Positions 8,323 through 18,359 are shown, counted from the stretch's first letter. The stretch is DNA of 64,000 bases from Humibacillus xanthopallidus (GCF_006717145.1 NZ_VFQF01000002.1:1178001-1242000); one strand, 5' to 3'. The notes: generated from the sequence alone by a model not told the origin. A program made the numbers and translations.

Positions 8323-9087
8323 ATGAGCACGCGCGAGGCAACGGGAACCTACGACTGGACCCGCCGCACCGGCGGGCGCCTCGAGCCGAGCGAACGACGT
8401 GCCATGGTGGTCGACCTTGCCCGCGTCCACGTCGGCAACGCCCTCGGCCGGCTGGCGCTCATGACCCACCTCAGCCGCGGCCGTCACGCCTACGTGTCTC
8501 CCGATCGGCTGCGTCCACCGGACTCGCCCCTGACGCGTGCAGCGCTCGATGCCGCCTCCCGGGTCCTGCCGACGACCCTGCTCAACCACAGCCACCGGAC
8601 CTACCGCTTCGGGCGCGCCCTCGGCGAGGTCGACGCCATCGACGTCGACACGGAGCTGCTCTACGCTGCCGCTCTCCTCCACGACACGGGGCTGGTCCTG
8701 GCCCGGGGGCGCGACGACTTCACCCTCACCTCGGCCCGCGTCGCCACCGACGTCGCGGAGCAGGTAGGTCTCTCGACGTCGGCGATCGAGACCGTCCAGA
8801 CCGCCATCACCATGCACCACAGCCCCCGCGTCGCCCGCGAAGCAGGCCCGGTCGCCTACCTTCTCGCCGCCGGCGCAGGGCTCGACGTCGTCGGTCTCCG
8901 GAGCTGGGACGTGCCGCGCGCTGTCCTCGAGGGCGTCGTGCGCCTGCACCCCCGAGAGGGGTTCAAGGCGCACTTCACCGCCGCGTGGGCCGACGAGGCG
9001 GCCAGGGTTCCGCAGGGCCGCGCCATGCTCCTTCGTCGCCACGGCGCCTTCGCCGCCGCGATCGCCCTCGCACCCTTCGAGGAGTGA
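8323..9087 (+). CDS. HD-domain phosphohydrolase-like protein
   Basis: The 254-residue protein has the HD-domain metal ligands in order: His in NHSHRTYRFG, HD in LLHDTG and later MHHSP. The texture is like cyanamide-hydratase-type HD proteins. GGGAG lies just upstream of ATG 8323. The next gene begins eight bases after the stop, so the two are co-transcribed. A metal-dependent hydrolase is likely; the substrate is unknown. Confidence 0.8.
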   Translation: MSTREATGTYDWTRRTGGRLEPSERRAMVVDLARVHVGNALGRLALMTHLSRGRHAYVSPDRLRPPDSPLTRAALDAASRVLPTTLLNHSHRTYRFGRALGEVDAIDVDTELLYAAALLHDTGLVLARGRDDFTLTSARVATDVAEQVGLSTSAIETVQTAITMHHSPRVAREAGPVAYLLAAGAGLDVVGLRSWDVPRAVLEGVVRLHPREGFKAHFTAAWADEAARVPQGRAMLLRRHGAFAAAIALAPFEE

Positions 9088-9095
9088 GCCGACTC

Positions 9096-9989
9096 ATGAG
9101 TCCCACGTTCCCGGACACGCCGCTCACCCCGATCTCGCCCACGACGGCGGCGGGCAGCATCGATGAGGGAGGCCGCGAGGCGTCGCGACGCCGTCGGGTG
9201 GTCGAAGCCGTCACCTTCGTCGGCGCCTGGGTCGCCGCGGGCTACGTCCTGCGCCTCGACGACGACGCCTACCTGCTCCTGGGCATCCCGCTCACCCTGG
9301 CGTTCCAGGTGTTCGTGCGGCGCCGGCCGCTGCGAGAGCTCTTCGCGGCCGGCACGTCGCGGTTCGCGCTGAACAGGCGGGGCGTCGTCACCGCGATGCT
9401 GCTGGCAGTGGTCCCGGCACACTTCGCATTCCAGGCGCTGCTGGCGGGCGATCTGATGAGGTTCGGCTGGTACCTGGCGGCCACGACCGGTGCCGTCGCA
9501 GCAGCGTTCTCCCTCAGCGCCTCGACCGTGCCGGCCACCATCCGTGCCGCGGCCCTCCCCATCGCCATCGGGGCCGGCGGCATGCTGACGGTCTACGGGA
9601 TCGTCCACCTCGCGGCCGGGGTTCCGCTTCAGGCGACGGCGGCGTTCGCGACGCTCGCCACGTACTCCGCGCTCTACTTCCCGGCCACGTTCCTGCTGGA
9701 GGAGGTCACCTTCCGCGCAGCTGTCGACGCGCACGTGCACCGCGAGGGAGAGCAACGCGGCTGGTGGTCGGCCGTCCTCGTGTCCGCGCTGTGGGGACTC
9801 TGGCATCTCCCGGTCTCGTCCGACGTGCCGTTGCCCTTCCCGCTCCTGGTCGTCGAGCTCGTCGTCGTCCACATCGTTCTCGGCGTTCCTCTCTCGTTCG
9901 CCTGGCGCCGCTCCCGCAACCTCGCGGCTCCGGCGCTGGCGCACGCCGTCAACGACGCGGTTCGCAACGCCGTCATGCTCGGGCTGTAG
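9096..9989 (+). CDS. CPBP-family intramembrane metalloprotease
   Basis: The 297-residue, multi-helix membrane protein has the three ABI/CPBP motifs: EEVTFRAAV, ALWGLWHLP and HAVNDAVRN near the C-terminus. These give the glutamates and histidines of the intramembrane active site. It follows the HD gene by eight bases, suggesting one operon. CPBP proteins act in protein processing, immunity to bacteriocins or, in eukaryotes, CAAX processing; the target here is unknown. Confidence 0.85.
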   Translation: MSPTFPDTPLTPISPTTAAGSIDEGGREASRRRRVVEAVTFVGAWVAAGYVLRLDDDAYLLLGIPLTLAFQVFVRRRPLRELFAAGTSRFALNRRGVVTAMLLAVVPAHFAFQALLAGDLMRFGWYLAATTGAVAAAFSLSASTVPATIRAAALPIAIGAGGMLTVYGIVHLAAGVPLQATAAFATLATYSALYFPATFLLEEVTFRAAVDAHVHREGEQRGWWSAVLVSALWGLWHLPVSSDVPLPFPLLVVELVVVHIVLGVPLSFAWRRSRNLAAPALAHAVNDAVRNAVMLGL

Positions 9990-10074
9990 CCTCGCCGCCG
10001 CGCGATCGCCGGAGGTCGCCGCCATAGGCCCTGGAACGGCGTGGGGGAGCTCGCCTCAGCGGTACCGTCGGCAT

Positions 10075-12819
10075 GTGCTCCATGGCCGCGACCGCGAACG
10101 CGCGCAGCTCGACCGCCTCGTGGCACAGGCACGTGCTGGCACTTCGGGGGCGCTCCTCGTACTGGGCGAACCCGGCATCGGCAAGACCGCGCTGCTGCGT
10201 GGCCTCGCCACGACCGCGCAGTCAGGGGCACTCGTGCTGCGCACCGCCGGGGTCGAGTCAGAGTCGCCGTTGCCGTATGCCGCCCTCCACCGTCTGCTCC
10301 GCCCGGTCGTCAGCCTCGTCGACGGACTCCCCGCTCCCCAGGCGCGGGCGTTGGGTGCAGCGTTCGGCCTCGTGGACAGCCCCACCGTCGAGCCCTTCCT
10401 CGTGGGGGTCGCGACCTTGTCGGTGCTGACCGAGGCCGCCGAGCCCGACCGGCCTGTCGTGTGCGTCGTCGACGATGCCCAGTGGCTCGACCCGGCGTCT
10501 GCGAACGCGCTGCTGTTCGCTGCGCGTCAGCTGTCGGCGGACCCCGTCGTCGTGGTCCTTGCAGCCCGCGCCGGAGGGCCTGGGCGTCCGGCCTTCGCTG
10601 CGGAGGGACTCCCCGTCCTCGAGCTGGGCGGCCTGGACGAGGCAGCCGCGCGACAGCTGCTCGACGAACGTCGTGACGGCGACCTGTTGCCCGATGACGT
10701 GGCCGCGCGGCTCGTCGGCGACACGGGCGGCAACCCGCTCGCGCTGCTCGAGCTGCCCGGCGCGCTCAGCCCCGCTCAGCTGGACGGCGCGGCCCCGCTG
10801 CCGGCTCTCCTCACGTTGACTGCGGGCGTCGAGCGAGCCTTTCTCGATCGGTGCCGGCGCCTCAGCGAAGAGGCGCAGACACTGATGCTCGTGGCCGCAG
10901 CAGACGCCACCGGGCTGGTCGACACGGTGCGCCGTGCGGCTCGCGCACTCGGGGTGCAGCCGCGCGCCTGGGATGACGCGGAACGCTCGGGTCTGCTCAC
11001 CGTCACCGGCGAGACCGTTGCCGTGCGGCACCCCCTGGTGCGCTCGGCGGTCTACCAGGCGGCGACCAGCTTCGAGCGACGGCAGGTCCATCAGGTGCTG
11101 GCCGACGCCCTCGGTGGGCGCGACGAGGACCGGGCGACGTGGCACCGCGCAGCCGCCGTCGACGGGCTGGACGCCGGCGTCGCGGACGCCCTGGCGAAGG
11201 TGGCCGCCCGCGCCGAGCAGCGCGGTGCCCAGCTGTCGGCCGCGGACGCCTACGAGCGATCAGCCGAGCTCTCGACGGCCGATGCGGAGCGAGCGGCGCG
11301 GCTCTTCGGGGGAGCGCGCGCCGCTTGGGCGGCCGGGCAGGCCGCTCGAGCGCGAACCCTGGCCGCCTCGGCCCGCGAGCTGGCATCGGACCCCCTCCTG
11401 CGAGCAGACATCGACCGGCTGCGGGCGCGCATCGAGATCTACGTGGGCTCGGCCACGGACGCGCACCGTATCTTCACCGTCGCCGCCCGGAACGTCGCCG
11501 ACCACGATGACGCTCGAGCGCTGGAGATGGCCGTCGCCGCGGCCATGACACGCACCTACGGTGGTGACAGCGGCGCCGTGATGCCGAACGACGAACTGGC
11601 CCGACTGCTGGTCCCGGCGAGCCGGGACACCCCTCGCACGGCGTGCCTCCGCCAGCTCCTGGAAGCGATGACCGCCTCCGCTGACACGGACTGGGCCAGC
11701 GCGACAGCGACCCTCGATCGGGCTCTGGCGGCAGGACGACAGGTGGAGGACCTCGATGTGCTGGGCAACCTCGGCAACGCCGCCCTGCACCTCGGCCACG
11801 ACGCCGGAGCCCGCCTCCTTTATGCCGCCATGGTGTCCGCGGCCCGCGAGCAGGGTGCCGGCATGGTCGTCATCTACGGCCTCCAGAGACTCGCCTTCGC
11901 CCACTTCCCTGCGGGTGACTGGAACGGCATACGCGCCTGTGCCGATGAGGCGCTCACCCTGGCGCGGAGCGTCGGGCAGCCCACGCTCACCGCCGCGCCA
12001 CTTGCCTGGTTCGCCCTCCTGTCCGCCCTCACCGGGAGCGACGAGCTCGACGAACACCTGGGCGACCTCGACATCGTGGTGGCCCAGCACCCGCTGGGGA
12101 TCCTCACCGACCCGGTGCACGACCTGACCCGCTGGGCCAGAGGCACCCGGGCCGCCGCGACGGGTGATGCCACGGCAGCGCTGCACCACTTCGAGGCGCT
12201 GCGCGTGCCGGCGCTGCAGCGGATGACAGCGGTGGACCGCATCGACGCTGGCGTCCGTGCCGGAGGGCGAGCGGGGGACGAGGACGGGTCTGTCGCCGCG
12301 CTCACCTCGTTCGCCGCCGCATCCAAGCTGCCCTGGGCGTTGGCCGACAGTGCGTTCGCACGCGCCGTGGCCGCGACCGAGCCCGCGCAGGCCTCGGAGG
12401 AGTTCGAGACGGCAGTGGGCCTCTATCGGCAGGCGCATCGACCGTATGCGCAAGCGCGAGCCGAGCTGGCATACGGCGAGTTCCTCCGGCGGACGAACCG
12501 ACGGGTGGACGCTCGTGCACACCTCCGCTCGGCGGTGGCGACGTTCGCCGACCTGGGAGCCGGCCCCCTTCTGGGCCGGGCCGAGCAGGAGCTGCGGGCC
12601 TCGGGCGAGACTGCACGCAAGCGAGACCCCTCCACCCTGCTCGACCTGACTCCGATGGAGCGCAAGGTGGCCGAGATGGTCGGCACCGGCCTGTCGAACA
12701 AGGACGTGGCCGCCCAGTGCTGGGTGTCCCCGCGCACCGTCGCCTTCCACCTGCGCAACGTCTTCACCAAGCTCGGCATCACGTCACGGACCGAGCTGGC
12801 GCGGATCGACTTCAGCTGA
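10075..12819 (+). CDS. Large ATP-dependent LuxR regulator (MalT/LAL type)
   Basis: The 914-residue protein has an N-terminal AAA/STAND ATPase with Walker A GEPGIGKTA and Walker B VCVVDDAQWLD. A long helical TPR-like middle follows, then a C-terminal LuxR helix-turn-helix (LTPMERKVAEMVGTGLSNKD). The start is GTG at 10075, immediately before HGRDRERAQL, the usual beginning of this family. LAL regulators often act as pathway activators. The gene downstream is convergent, so no target is indicated by the context. Confidence 0.9.
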   Translation: MLHGRDRERAQLDRLVAQARAGTSGALLVLGEPGIGKTALLRGLATTAQSGALVLRTAGVESESPLPYAALHRLLRPVVSLVDGLPAPQARALGAAFGLVDSPTVEPFLVGVATLSVLTEAAEPDRPVVCVVDDAQWLDPASANALLFAARQLSADPVVVVLAARAGGPGRPAFAAEGLPVLELGGLDEAAARQLLDERRDGDLLPDDVAARLVGDTGGNPLALLELPGALSPAQLDGAAPLPALLTLTAGVERAFLDRCRRLSEEAQTLMLVAAADATGLVDTVRRAARALGVQPRAWDDAERSGLLTVTGETVAVRHPLVRSAVYQAATSFERRQVHQVLADALGGRDEDRATWHRAAAVDGLDAGVADALAKVAARAEQRGAQLSAADAYERSAELSTADAERAARLFGGARAAWAAGQAARARTLAASARELASDPLLRADIDRLRARIEIYVGSATDAHRIFTVAARNVADHDDARALEMAVAAAMTRTYGGDSGAVMPNDELARLLVPASRDTPRTACLRQLLEAMTASADTDWASATATLDRALAAGRQVEDLDVLGNLGNAALHLGHDAGARLLYAAMVSAAREQGAGMVVIYGLQRLAFAHFPAGDWNGIRACADEALTLARSVGQPTLTAAPLAWFALLSALTGSDELDEHLGDLDIVVAQHPLGILTDPVHDLTRWARGTRAAATGDATAALHHFEALRVPALQRMTAVDRIDAGVRAGGRAGDEDGSVAALTSFAAASKLPWALADSAFARAVAATEPAQASEEFETAVGLYRQAHRPYAQARAELAYGEFLRRTNRRVDARAHLRSAVATFADLGAGPLLGRAEQELRASGETARKRDPSTLLDLTPMERKVAEMVGTGLSNKDVAAQCWVSPRTVAFHLRNVFTKLGITSRTELARIDFS

Positions 12820-12864
12820 CCCGCGCCTCGACCCGACAGCCTCGACGAGCGAGATCCTGCCTCA

Positions 12865-12894
12865 CCCGGCAGACCCACCGTCGGGTCTGCCGGG
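12865..12894. terminator. Bidirectional hairpin terminator
   Basis: A 12-bp perfect stem (cccggcagaccc and its complement) with a 6-base loop lies between the convergent LAL regulator and alpha/beta hydrolase genes. Confidence 0.85.
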
Positions 12895-12905
12895 CGACCC
12901 GCGTC

Positions 12906-14321
12906 TCAGCGCGCCACGGGCTCGCCTGTCCGGACAGCCGAGACGACGTCGAGAATCGCCTGCGTCGTCGCCGCGGCGTCGGCCTCGTCTGCGATGAGGT
13001 CCTCGTGGGTGGCGCCGGCGATGATGCGGTGCTGCGAGTTGGTCGACAGCGCAGCCAGACGGTCCTGCTTGCCGAACCAGTCTGGCGCGCTACCGGATCC
13101 GGCAGTCAGCACCGCCAGGGGCTTGGCGCCGAAGGAGGTGAGAGCACTCGCCTGGGTGGCCGAGGTCCCCGCCTGGGCGTACTCGTCAATCGTGCTCTCG
13201 AGCGTCTCCGACCGGCCGATGCTCGCCCGGACCTCGTCGCGAGCTCGTGGGGGAAGGGAGCCTGCTTCGACCGGGGCATACAGCCGGGTGAGGCCGACCC
13301 GGGCCGAGGCCGCCGCGAGTGCCGAGAGCCTGGCAGTCAGGTCGTACGAGCCGCTGTCGCTCGACGGGACGACCACCCCGTGCGACGGCCCGGCCGGCGC
13401 AGTCGAGTCCACGAGCACCATGCCGACCACCTCGTCGGGGTAGAGCGCGGCGAACGTCAAGGTGTAGAGGCCTCCGAAGGAGTGGCCGGCGAGCACGTAC
13501 GGCCCCGGGACGTGTGCGCGCTGCAGAAGGGTGTGGAGCTCAGTGGCGACCGTTGCACCGTCCTGCGGCGCACCGGCGGGCTCGCTCCACCCTCGCCCTG
13601 CTCGGTCGTAGACGCAGACGCGCGTGTCGCGAGCGACGGCCGGCGAGATCCACGCCCAGTTCGAGGAGAACTCGCCACCACCCGTCTGGACCACGACCGT
13701 CGGGCTGCCGGACCCGGTGCAGCGGAGGTGCAGCCGGTGACCGCCGACGTCGACCAGCTGGCCGGGCGCGGGGTTCGCGCGTGCAGCGAGCGCCGCCCCG
13801 ACCGTCTGGTACGCGCCGCCGACCGAGGCCAGCGCCAGGACGCCCAGCATCGGGAGCATCAGCCAGCGACGGCTCGGTCCGGGCAGGTGACGCCGCACCT
13901 GGAGGACCATCCAGACGACCAACGCGAGCAGGGTCGGCGGCCAGACCCAGTCGAGCACGGCGCTCGCGCCACGACCGCCGCCCGTCAGCAGCAGTCCGCC
14001 CAGACCCATGAAGACCGCCGGTGCACAGGCCCACCGCTGAGGGTGGTCGGTGAAACGTGTCGTCAGCAGCGCCAGCATCGCCCAGCCGACCGCGAACCCG
14101 ATCAGGGCTGCGCCGGCCATGCGCGGCTCCTCGGCGGGGATGAGCGGAGCTGCAGCCAGCATCAGCGCGACGACGCCACCCGTGGCGAACGACCCGGCCA
14201 CGATCACTGCGAGCGAGCGCCTCGTGCGAGGTGCCCGCTGAACGGTCACCGAGCTTGGACGCGTGAGGTCGTTCGCGGCATACCCTGCTCGGACCCGGCC
14301 GTCTGCGGCTGCGCCGTTCAT
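12906..14321 (-). CDS. Membrane-anchored alpha/beta hydrolase
   Basis: The 471-residue protein has four or more predicted TM helices in the first ~190 residues. An alpha/beta-hydrolase domain follows, with the nucleophile elbow AGHSFGG and a late GATHEDL histidine region. ATG 14321 overlaps the stop of the upstream MFS gene (ATGA), so they form an operon ending at the hairpin at 12865. An esterase or epoxide-hydrolase-like activity is likely. Pairing with a multidrug pump suggests modification plus export of the same hydrophobic compound, which is inference. Confidence 0.8.
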   Translation of the reverse strand: MNGAAADGRVRAGYAANDLTRPSSVTVQRAPRTRRSLAVIVAGSFATGGVVALMLAAAPLIPAEEPRMAGAALIGFAVGWAMLALLTTRFTDHPQRWACAPAVFMGLGGLLLTGGGRGASAVLDWVWPPTLLALVVWMVLQVRRHLPGPSRRWLMLPMLGVLALASVGGAYQTVGAALAARANPAPGQLVDVGGHRLHLRCTGSGSPTVVVQTGGGEFSSNWAWISPAVARDTRVCVYDRAGRGWSEPAGAPQDGATVATELHTLLQRAHVPGPYVLAGHSFGGLYTLTFAALYPDEVVGMVLVDSTAPAGPSHGVVVPSSDSGSYDLTARLSALAAASARVGLTRLYAPVEAGSLPPRARDEVRASIGRSETLESTIDEYAQAGTSATQASALTSFGAKPLAVLTAGSGSAPDWFGKQDRLAALSTNSQHRIIAGATHEDLIADEADAAATTQAILDVVSAVRTGEPVAR

Positions 14322-15838
14322 GAGTCTCGCCCCGCTCGCACCGACGTGGAGGCAGGCCCGGTCGCCGAGGTGATGGGGGAGCGACTTCGCTGCGCGGCGA
14401 CGAGCACCACACCCATGAGTGCCGTGGCCAGGGAGACCGCCGCGGCTGTGGTGAAGGCTGCCGCGAAGCCCGCGGCCGACATCGTCGCGGCTCCGTCCTC
14501 GGCGACGGCAAGGCCGATGGCCGTGAACGAGGCGATGCCGACAGCTGCACCGATCTGCGTCGCCGATCCGGCGAGCCCCGCAGCCAGGCCGGTGTGCGTG
14601 GCCGGGACGGCGGAGGCGATCACCATCGTCGTGGGCGTGAAGCTGAGCGCGACACCGGTCGCCACCAGCAGCAGACCCGGCAACACCCCCGCGAGGTAGC
14701 CCGCACCGAGCGGTGCGCTCGCCAGCCAGAGGTGTCCGGCTGCGAGAACCACCATGCCGACGACCAGCGTGCGTTGCGCACCGAGCGCACGCACCATCCT
14801 GGGCAGGAGGGCGAGGGAGACGACGAACCCCGTCAAGGCCGTGGGCACCATCGCGAACCCGGCCTGCTGCGGAGCCATGGCGAGCATCTGCTGGAGGTAG
14901 AGGGCCACGAGCACGAACGTGGAGGCGCGCGCGGCGCCACCGAGGACCGCGAGGACCACACCGGCATCGAGGGGCCGTGAGCGCAACAGCTCCAGCGGCA
15001 CGAGCGGGTCCGCGGCCCGGCGTTCGATCATCCCGAAGGCCCAGAGCAGGACCATCGACGCGACCAGTCCTCCGAACACGGGCACCGACATTAGGCCGTG
15101 GTCGGCGAGGCCGAGTGCGGCGTGCACGAGAGCGACGGCGGCGCCGGTCACGGCCGCCGACCCGAACCAGTCGAAGGGACGACGTGCCCCGCGCACGTCG
15201 TCGGGCAGCAGACGCCGGGCGAGGACGACGCCCGCGACGGAGACGGGAACGGTCACGACGAAGACCGACGACCACCCGAACGATCCGACGAGCAGCCCGC
15301 CCGCCATGACCCCGGTCGCGCCGCCGAGCGTGGAGGCCGCGCCCCACAGGCCCATGGCCCGTGCTCGTGCGGCGCCGGGGAAGGTCAGCAGCAGCAGGGA
15401 CATCGCGGCGGGGCTCAGGGCTGCCGCGCCCACCCCCTGGAGGATGCGGCCGCCCACGAGCACGCCCTGCCCGGTGGCCGTGGCCGCGACCAGCGTGCCC
15501 ATGGTGAACAGGGCCGAGCCGGCGACGAACATCCGGCGCCGCCCGATCAGGTCGGCGGCCCGGCCGGACAGCAGCAACAGGCCGCCGACGGCCAGGACGT
15601 AGGCGTTGACGACCCACGTGGTCCCGGTCGGCGTGAGACCGAGGCCGGACTGCATGGCGGGCAGTGCGACATTGACGATCGACGTGTCGAGCATGACGAC
15701 GAACTGCGCGGACACCAGCAGCGCCAGGGCGAGCCGTGGGCGCCTGCCCGTCGGGGACCCGCTGACGGGGGTGGGTGGTGCGGTGAGGGGTGGGGCGGGG
15801 CGGGGTGTCGGGAGTCGAGTCTCCAGAGCGGCGGGCAC
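14318..15838 (-). CDS. DHA2-family (EmrB/QacA) MFS drug:H+ antiporter
   Basis: The 506-residue protein has about 14 TM segments. Motif D1-like LDTSIVNVALPAMQ in the first helix, GRAADLIGRRRMF (motif A) and the RILQGVGAAALSPA region are typical of EmrB/QacA exporters. The start is GTG at 15838 with an excellent AGGAGG five bases upstream. It overlaps the alpha/beta hydrolase gene by four bases. The substrate is unknown. No TetR/MarR regulator is adjacent, so control is not apparent. Confidence 0.9.
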   Translation of the reverse strand: MPAALETRLPTPRPAPPLTAPPTPVSGSPTGRRPRLALALLVSAQFVVMLDTSIVNVALPAMQSGLGLTPTGTTWVVNAYVLAVGGLLLLSGRAADLIGRRRMFVAGSALFTMGTLVAATATGQGVLVGGRILQGVGAAALSPAAMSLLLLTFPGAARARAMGLWGAASTLGGATGVMAGGLLVGSFGWSSVFVVTVPVSVAGVVLARRLLPDDVRGARRPFDWFGSAAVTGAAVALVHAALGLADHGLMSVPVFGGLVASMVLLWAFGMIERRAADPLVPLELLRSRPLDAGVVLAVLGGAARASTFVLVALYLQQMLAMAPQQAGFAMVPTALTGFVVSLALLPRMVRALGAQRTLVVGMVVLAAGHLWLASAPLGAGYLAGVLPGLLLVATGVALSFTPTTMVIASAVPATHTGLAAGLAGSATQIGAAVGIASFTAIGLAVAEDGAATMSAAGFAAAFTTAAAVSLATALMGVVLVAAQRSRSPITSATGPASTSVRAGRDS

Positions 15839-15963
15839 GATGACCTCCTGGGCCGTGGTTGGTGATGTCCTTCACGGTGCCGCTGGTGCCCCGGCCTTCG
15901 CGCCGGTCAGATGACCGGGATGGGCGCTCCTTCATCGCGGCGCCGGAACGGCCGGCGCCGGAA

Positions 15964-15992
15964 CGGCCGGCGGCGAGGTTCGCCGCCGGCCG
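15964..15992. terminator. Hairpin terminator of MDR gene
   Basis: A 13-bp stem (cggccggcggcga/tcgccgccggccg, loop ggt) lies downstream of the MDR oxidoreductase stop. A degenerate copy of cggcgccggaacggc precedes it. Confidence 0.7.
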
Positions 15993-16056
15993 TGGTGGTC
16001 GGTGTCCAGCTGACGGATCGGTCAGGGCCGTCGCGTCGAGCCGCAGTGGGTGACTG

Positions 16057-17127
16057 TCACGCGGAGATGACGACCCGTCCTGGCGAGCGCCCCTCCTCGA
16101 AGGCTGCGACGGCGGCCGCTCCTTCCGACAGCGGGAAGACCGGGCCGAGCACCGGCCTGACCTGGCCGGCGGCCACGAGCTCGTTCATCGTGAGCAGCTC
16201 CCGGGCGTGCTCCCTCGTCACGAAGGAGACGAGCCTCTGCGGCACGAAGGGCGACAGGAGCGCAGCCCCCAGCTGACGATGGATGCCGCCGATCCACCGG
16301 TCACCCTCTCCGCCGACGATGACCAGCGTCCCTGTCCGAGTGAGCGCTCGGCGCAGGCGGCGAACCGGTGTCCGGCCGCCGATGTCGAGGATGAGGTCGA
16401 ACCGGACCGAGCCGTCGGCGAAATCCGTTGTGGTGTAGTCGATCACGTCACTCGCGCCCAAGGAGCGCACCAGGTCGGCGCCGCCTGCGCTGCACACCCC
16501 CGTCACGGTTGCCCCGAACGCGGAGGCGAGCTGGACCGCGATCGTGCCCACGGCGCCCGACGCGCCCACGACGAGCACGCGCTGGCCCGGCTGCACGTGA
16601 CCGTGGTCGCGCAGTGCCTGCAGCGCGACGAAGGTCGGGTAGGGCAGCACGGCCGCCTCCTCGAAGGACAGCCGCGGCGGTTTGGGGGCGACCTTCTCGA
16701 CCGACGCCACGGCAAACTCGGCGAACGTGCCGCGGCACGCCCCGTACACCTCATCGCCCGGCTGGTAGGCGGTGACTCCCTCGCCCACCGTCTCGACCAC
16801 GCCCGCGAAGTTCGTCCCGGGCACCGCGACGCTGGGAGCCCGGAAGCCGAAGCCCAGCAGGCGCATCAGGTAGGGCTCACCCGTCATGAAGTGCCACGCG
16901 CCCCGGTCCATCCCGGCCGCCGCGACTCGCACGAGGACCTCGCCCTCACCGGGCCTGGGGCGTTCGACGTCGCGCACGGCGAGCACGCCAGTGGTGCCGT
17001 AGCGATCCTGTGTCAGCGCCCGCATGCGCTCGCTCCTCGGCGAGGCAGGCGTCGTGGTGGTGGTGGCGCTCCGGTCGCGTGATTCGACGCGGTCGTTTCG
17101 TTGCGGTGGTGAGCTCTGGGCTGACAT
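16057..17127 (-). CDS. MDR-family NAD(P)-dependent oxidoreductase (quinone-reductase type)
   Basis: The 356-residue medium-chain dehydrogenase lacks zinc-binding cysteines. It has the GroES-like domain (VPGTNFAGVVETVG, GDEVYGAC) and the Rossmann motif GASGAVGTIAVQLA, as in NADPH:quinone reductases. The ATG at 17127 has GGAG upstream; an alternative start at 17025 (MRALTQDRYG) would drop a Ser/Thr-rich 34-residue tail that is not conserved-looking. It is a single gene ended by the hairpin at 15964. The substrate is probably a quinone or enal, not determinable here. Confidence 0.85.
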   Translation of the reverse strand: MSAQSSPPQRNDRVESRDRSATTTTTPASPRSERMRALTQDRYGTTGVLAVRDVERPRPGEGEVLVRVAAAGMDRGAWHFMTGEPYLMRLLGFGFRAPSVAVPGTNFAGVVETVGEGVTAYQPGDEVYGACRGTFAEFAVASVEKVAPKPPRLSFEEAAVLPYPTFVALQALRDHGHVQPGQRVLVVGASGAVGTIAVQLASAFGATVTGVCSAGGADLVRSLGASDVIDYTTTDFADGSVRFDLILDIGGRTPVRRLRRALTRTGTLVIVGGEGDRWIGGIHRQLGAALLSPFVPQRLVSFVTREHARELLTMNELVAAGQVRPVLGPVFPLSEGAAAVAAFEEGRSPGRVVISA

Positions 17128-17330
17128 GGCGATCTCCTCGAGACGGTGACGATGTGGCGGAGGACTGTCTCCTGGCTCCGCGTCGGTGCGGCGTCCTCAA
17201 ACCTGCTCGCATGCCACGCGGCTCGCCCCGGTCGAACGGCCGGGATCCGCCACCCCATGGTGCAAGCCAGCTGACGACAGCACGTGTTGTGGCCTCGCGC
17301 GCCACCTGCGGGGGCGGGCCGTCGAGAACG

Positions 17331-18359
17331 TCAGCGAGGTGCTGCAGGGTGACCGTCGGCCGGCAGGCGGAGGGTGAACCGGCAGCCGCCGTCGACGTTC
17401 ACCACGTCCGCCGAGCCGCCGTGTGCCCGAGCCACCCCGGCGACGATGGCGAGCCCCAGCCCCGAGCCGCGACCCTCGCCTGGGGTGCGCGCCGCGGTGG
17501 CGCGGTAGCCCGTCTCGAAGACCCTCCCGATGACGTCGTCGGGGATGCCGCCGCACTCGTCGACCACCGCGACGACGACCGCGTCGGCGTCGCGGGTCAC
17601 TGTCGTCGTCACCTCGCCACCACGCGGGGTGTGCCGTATGCCGTTGACCACGAGGTTCGCGACCGCGCGCCGCACCTCGCCGGGAGCGACCACGGCCCGG
17701 ACCATCGGCGCGGCAGAGCCCGCGAGCCGGACCCCCTCGACGTCCGCGAGCGGGCGCAGGGCTGCCACCGCCTCCGAGACCAGGTCGCCCACGTCGACCA
17801 CGGTCATCTGCAGTGCAGGATCGGCGGCCTGGAGCCGGGAGAGGGCGAGGAGCGTGTCGACGAGGTCACCCATCTGGTGCACCGAGGCACGCACCTGGCG
17901 CATGGCGGCGGGCACATCGGTGGCGACCCCGTCCTCGACCGCCTCGCTGATCGCCCAGATGCCGGCCAACGGCGTGCGCAGGTCGTGCGACACCCACGCG
18001 ACGAGCTCGCGCCGGTCGGCCTCCGCCCGCACCTCGAGCTCGCGAGCCATCCGGTCGGCCGTCGCGGCTCGGTCCGCGTCGATGACCCGGCGTGCCACGA
18101 GGGCGCCGAGCACCGCGGCGACGGGCACGGCGGCCAGCAGCACGAGCAGCACGGTGGCGGAGTCCTCGGGTTGCAGGAACATCGCGCGCGCGCTCGCGTA
18201 GACGCCCGCGGCCACCGCGATGACCACGACCACCGGCGCCGCGATCGCTGCCCGTCCGACCGAGCGACGAGCGAGCGCCATCACGAGAACCACGCCCAGC
18301 AGCCCGACCACGAGCGTGACGCCGGCGGCCAGCGCGACGGCCGACACCTGGGTGGGCAT
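17331..18359 (-). CDS. Sensor histidine kinase
   Basis: The 342-residue kinase has two N-terminal TM stretches with almost no extracytoplasmic loop. A HisKA domain with H-box WVSHDLRTPLAG and a HATPase with N-box NLVVNGIRHT and GRGSGLGLAI follow. The G1 box reads DECGGIPDD, with cysteine where DNGPGIP is usual. ATG 18359 overlaps the response-regulator stop (ATGA). The small external loop suggests sensing in the membrane or cytoplasm. Confidence 0.9.
   Translation of the reverse strand: MPTQVSAVALAAGVTLVVGLLGVVLVMALARRSVGRAAIAAPVVVVIAVAAGVYASARAMFLQPEDSATVLLVLLAAVPVAAVLGALVARRVIDADRAATADRMARELEVRAEADRRELVAWVSHDLRTPLAGIWAISEAVEDGVATDVPAAMRQVRASVHQMGDLVDTLLALSRLQAADPALQMTVVDVGDLVSEAVAALRPLADVEGVRLAGSAAPMVRAVVAPGEVRRAVANLVVNGIRHTPRGGEVTTTVTRDADAVVVAVVDECGGIPDDVIGRVFETGYRATAARTPGEGRGSGLGLAIVAGVARAHGGSADVVNVDGGCRFTLRLPADGHPAAPR

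Noticed and set aside
12906-15935. 1009-residue single protein
   Set aside because: The hydrolase frame stays open upstream only as a shadow under the MFS gene; the ATGA overlap at 14318-14321 marks the real junction of two genes.
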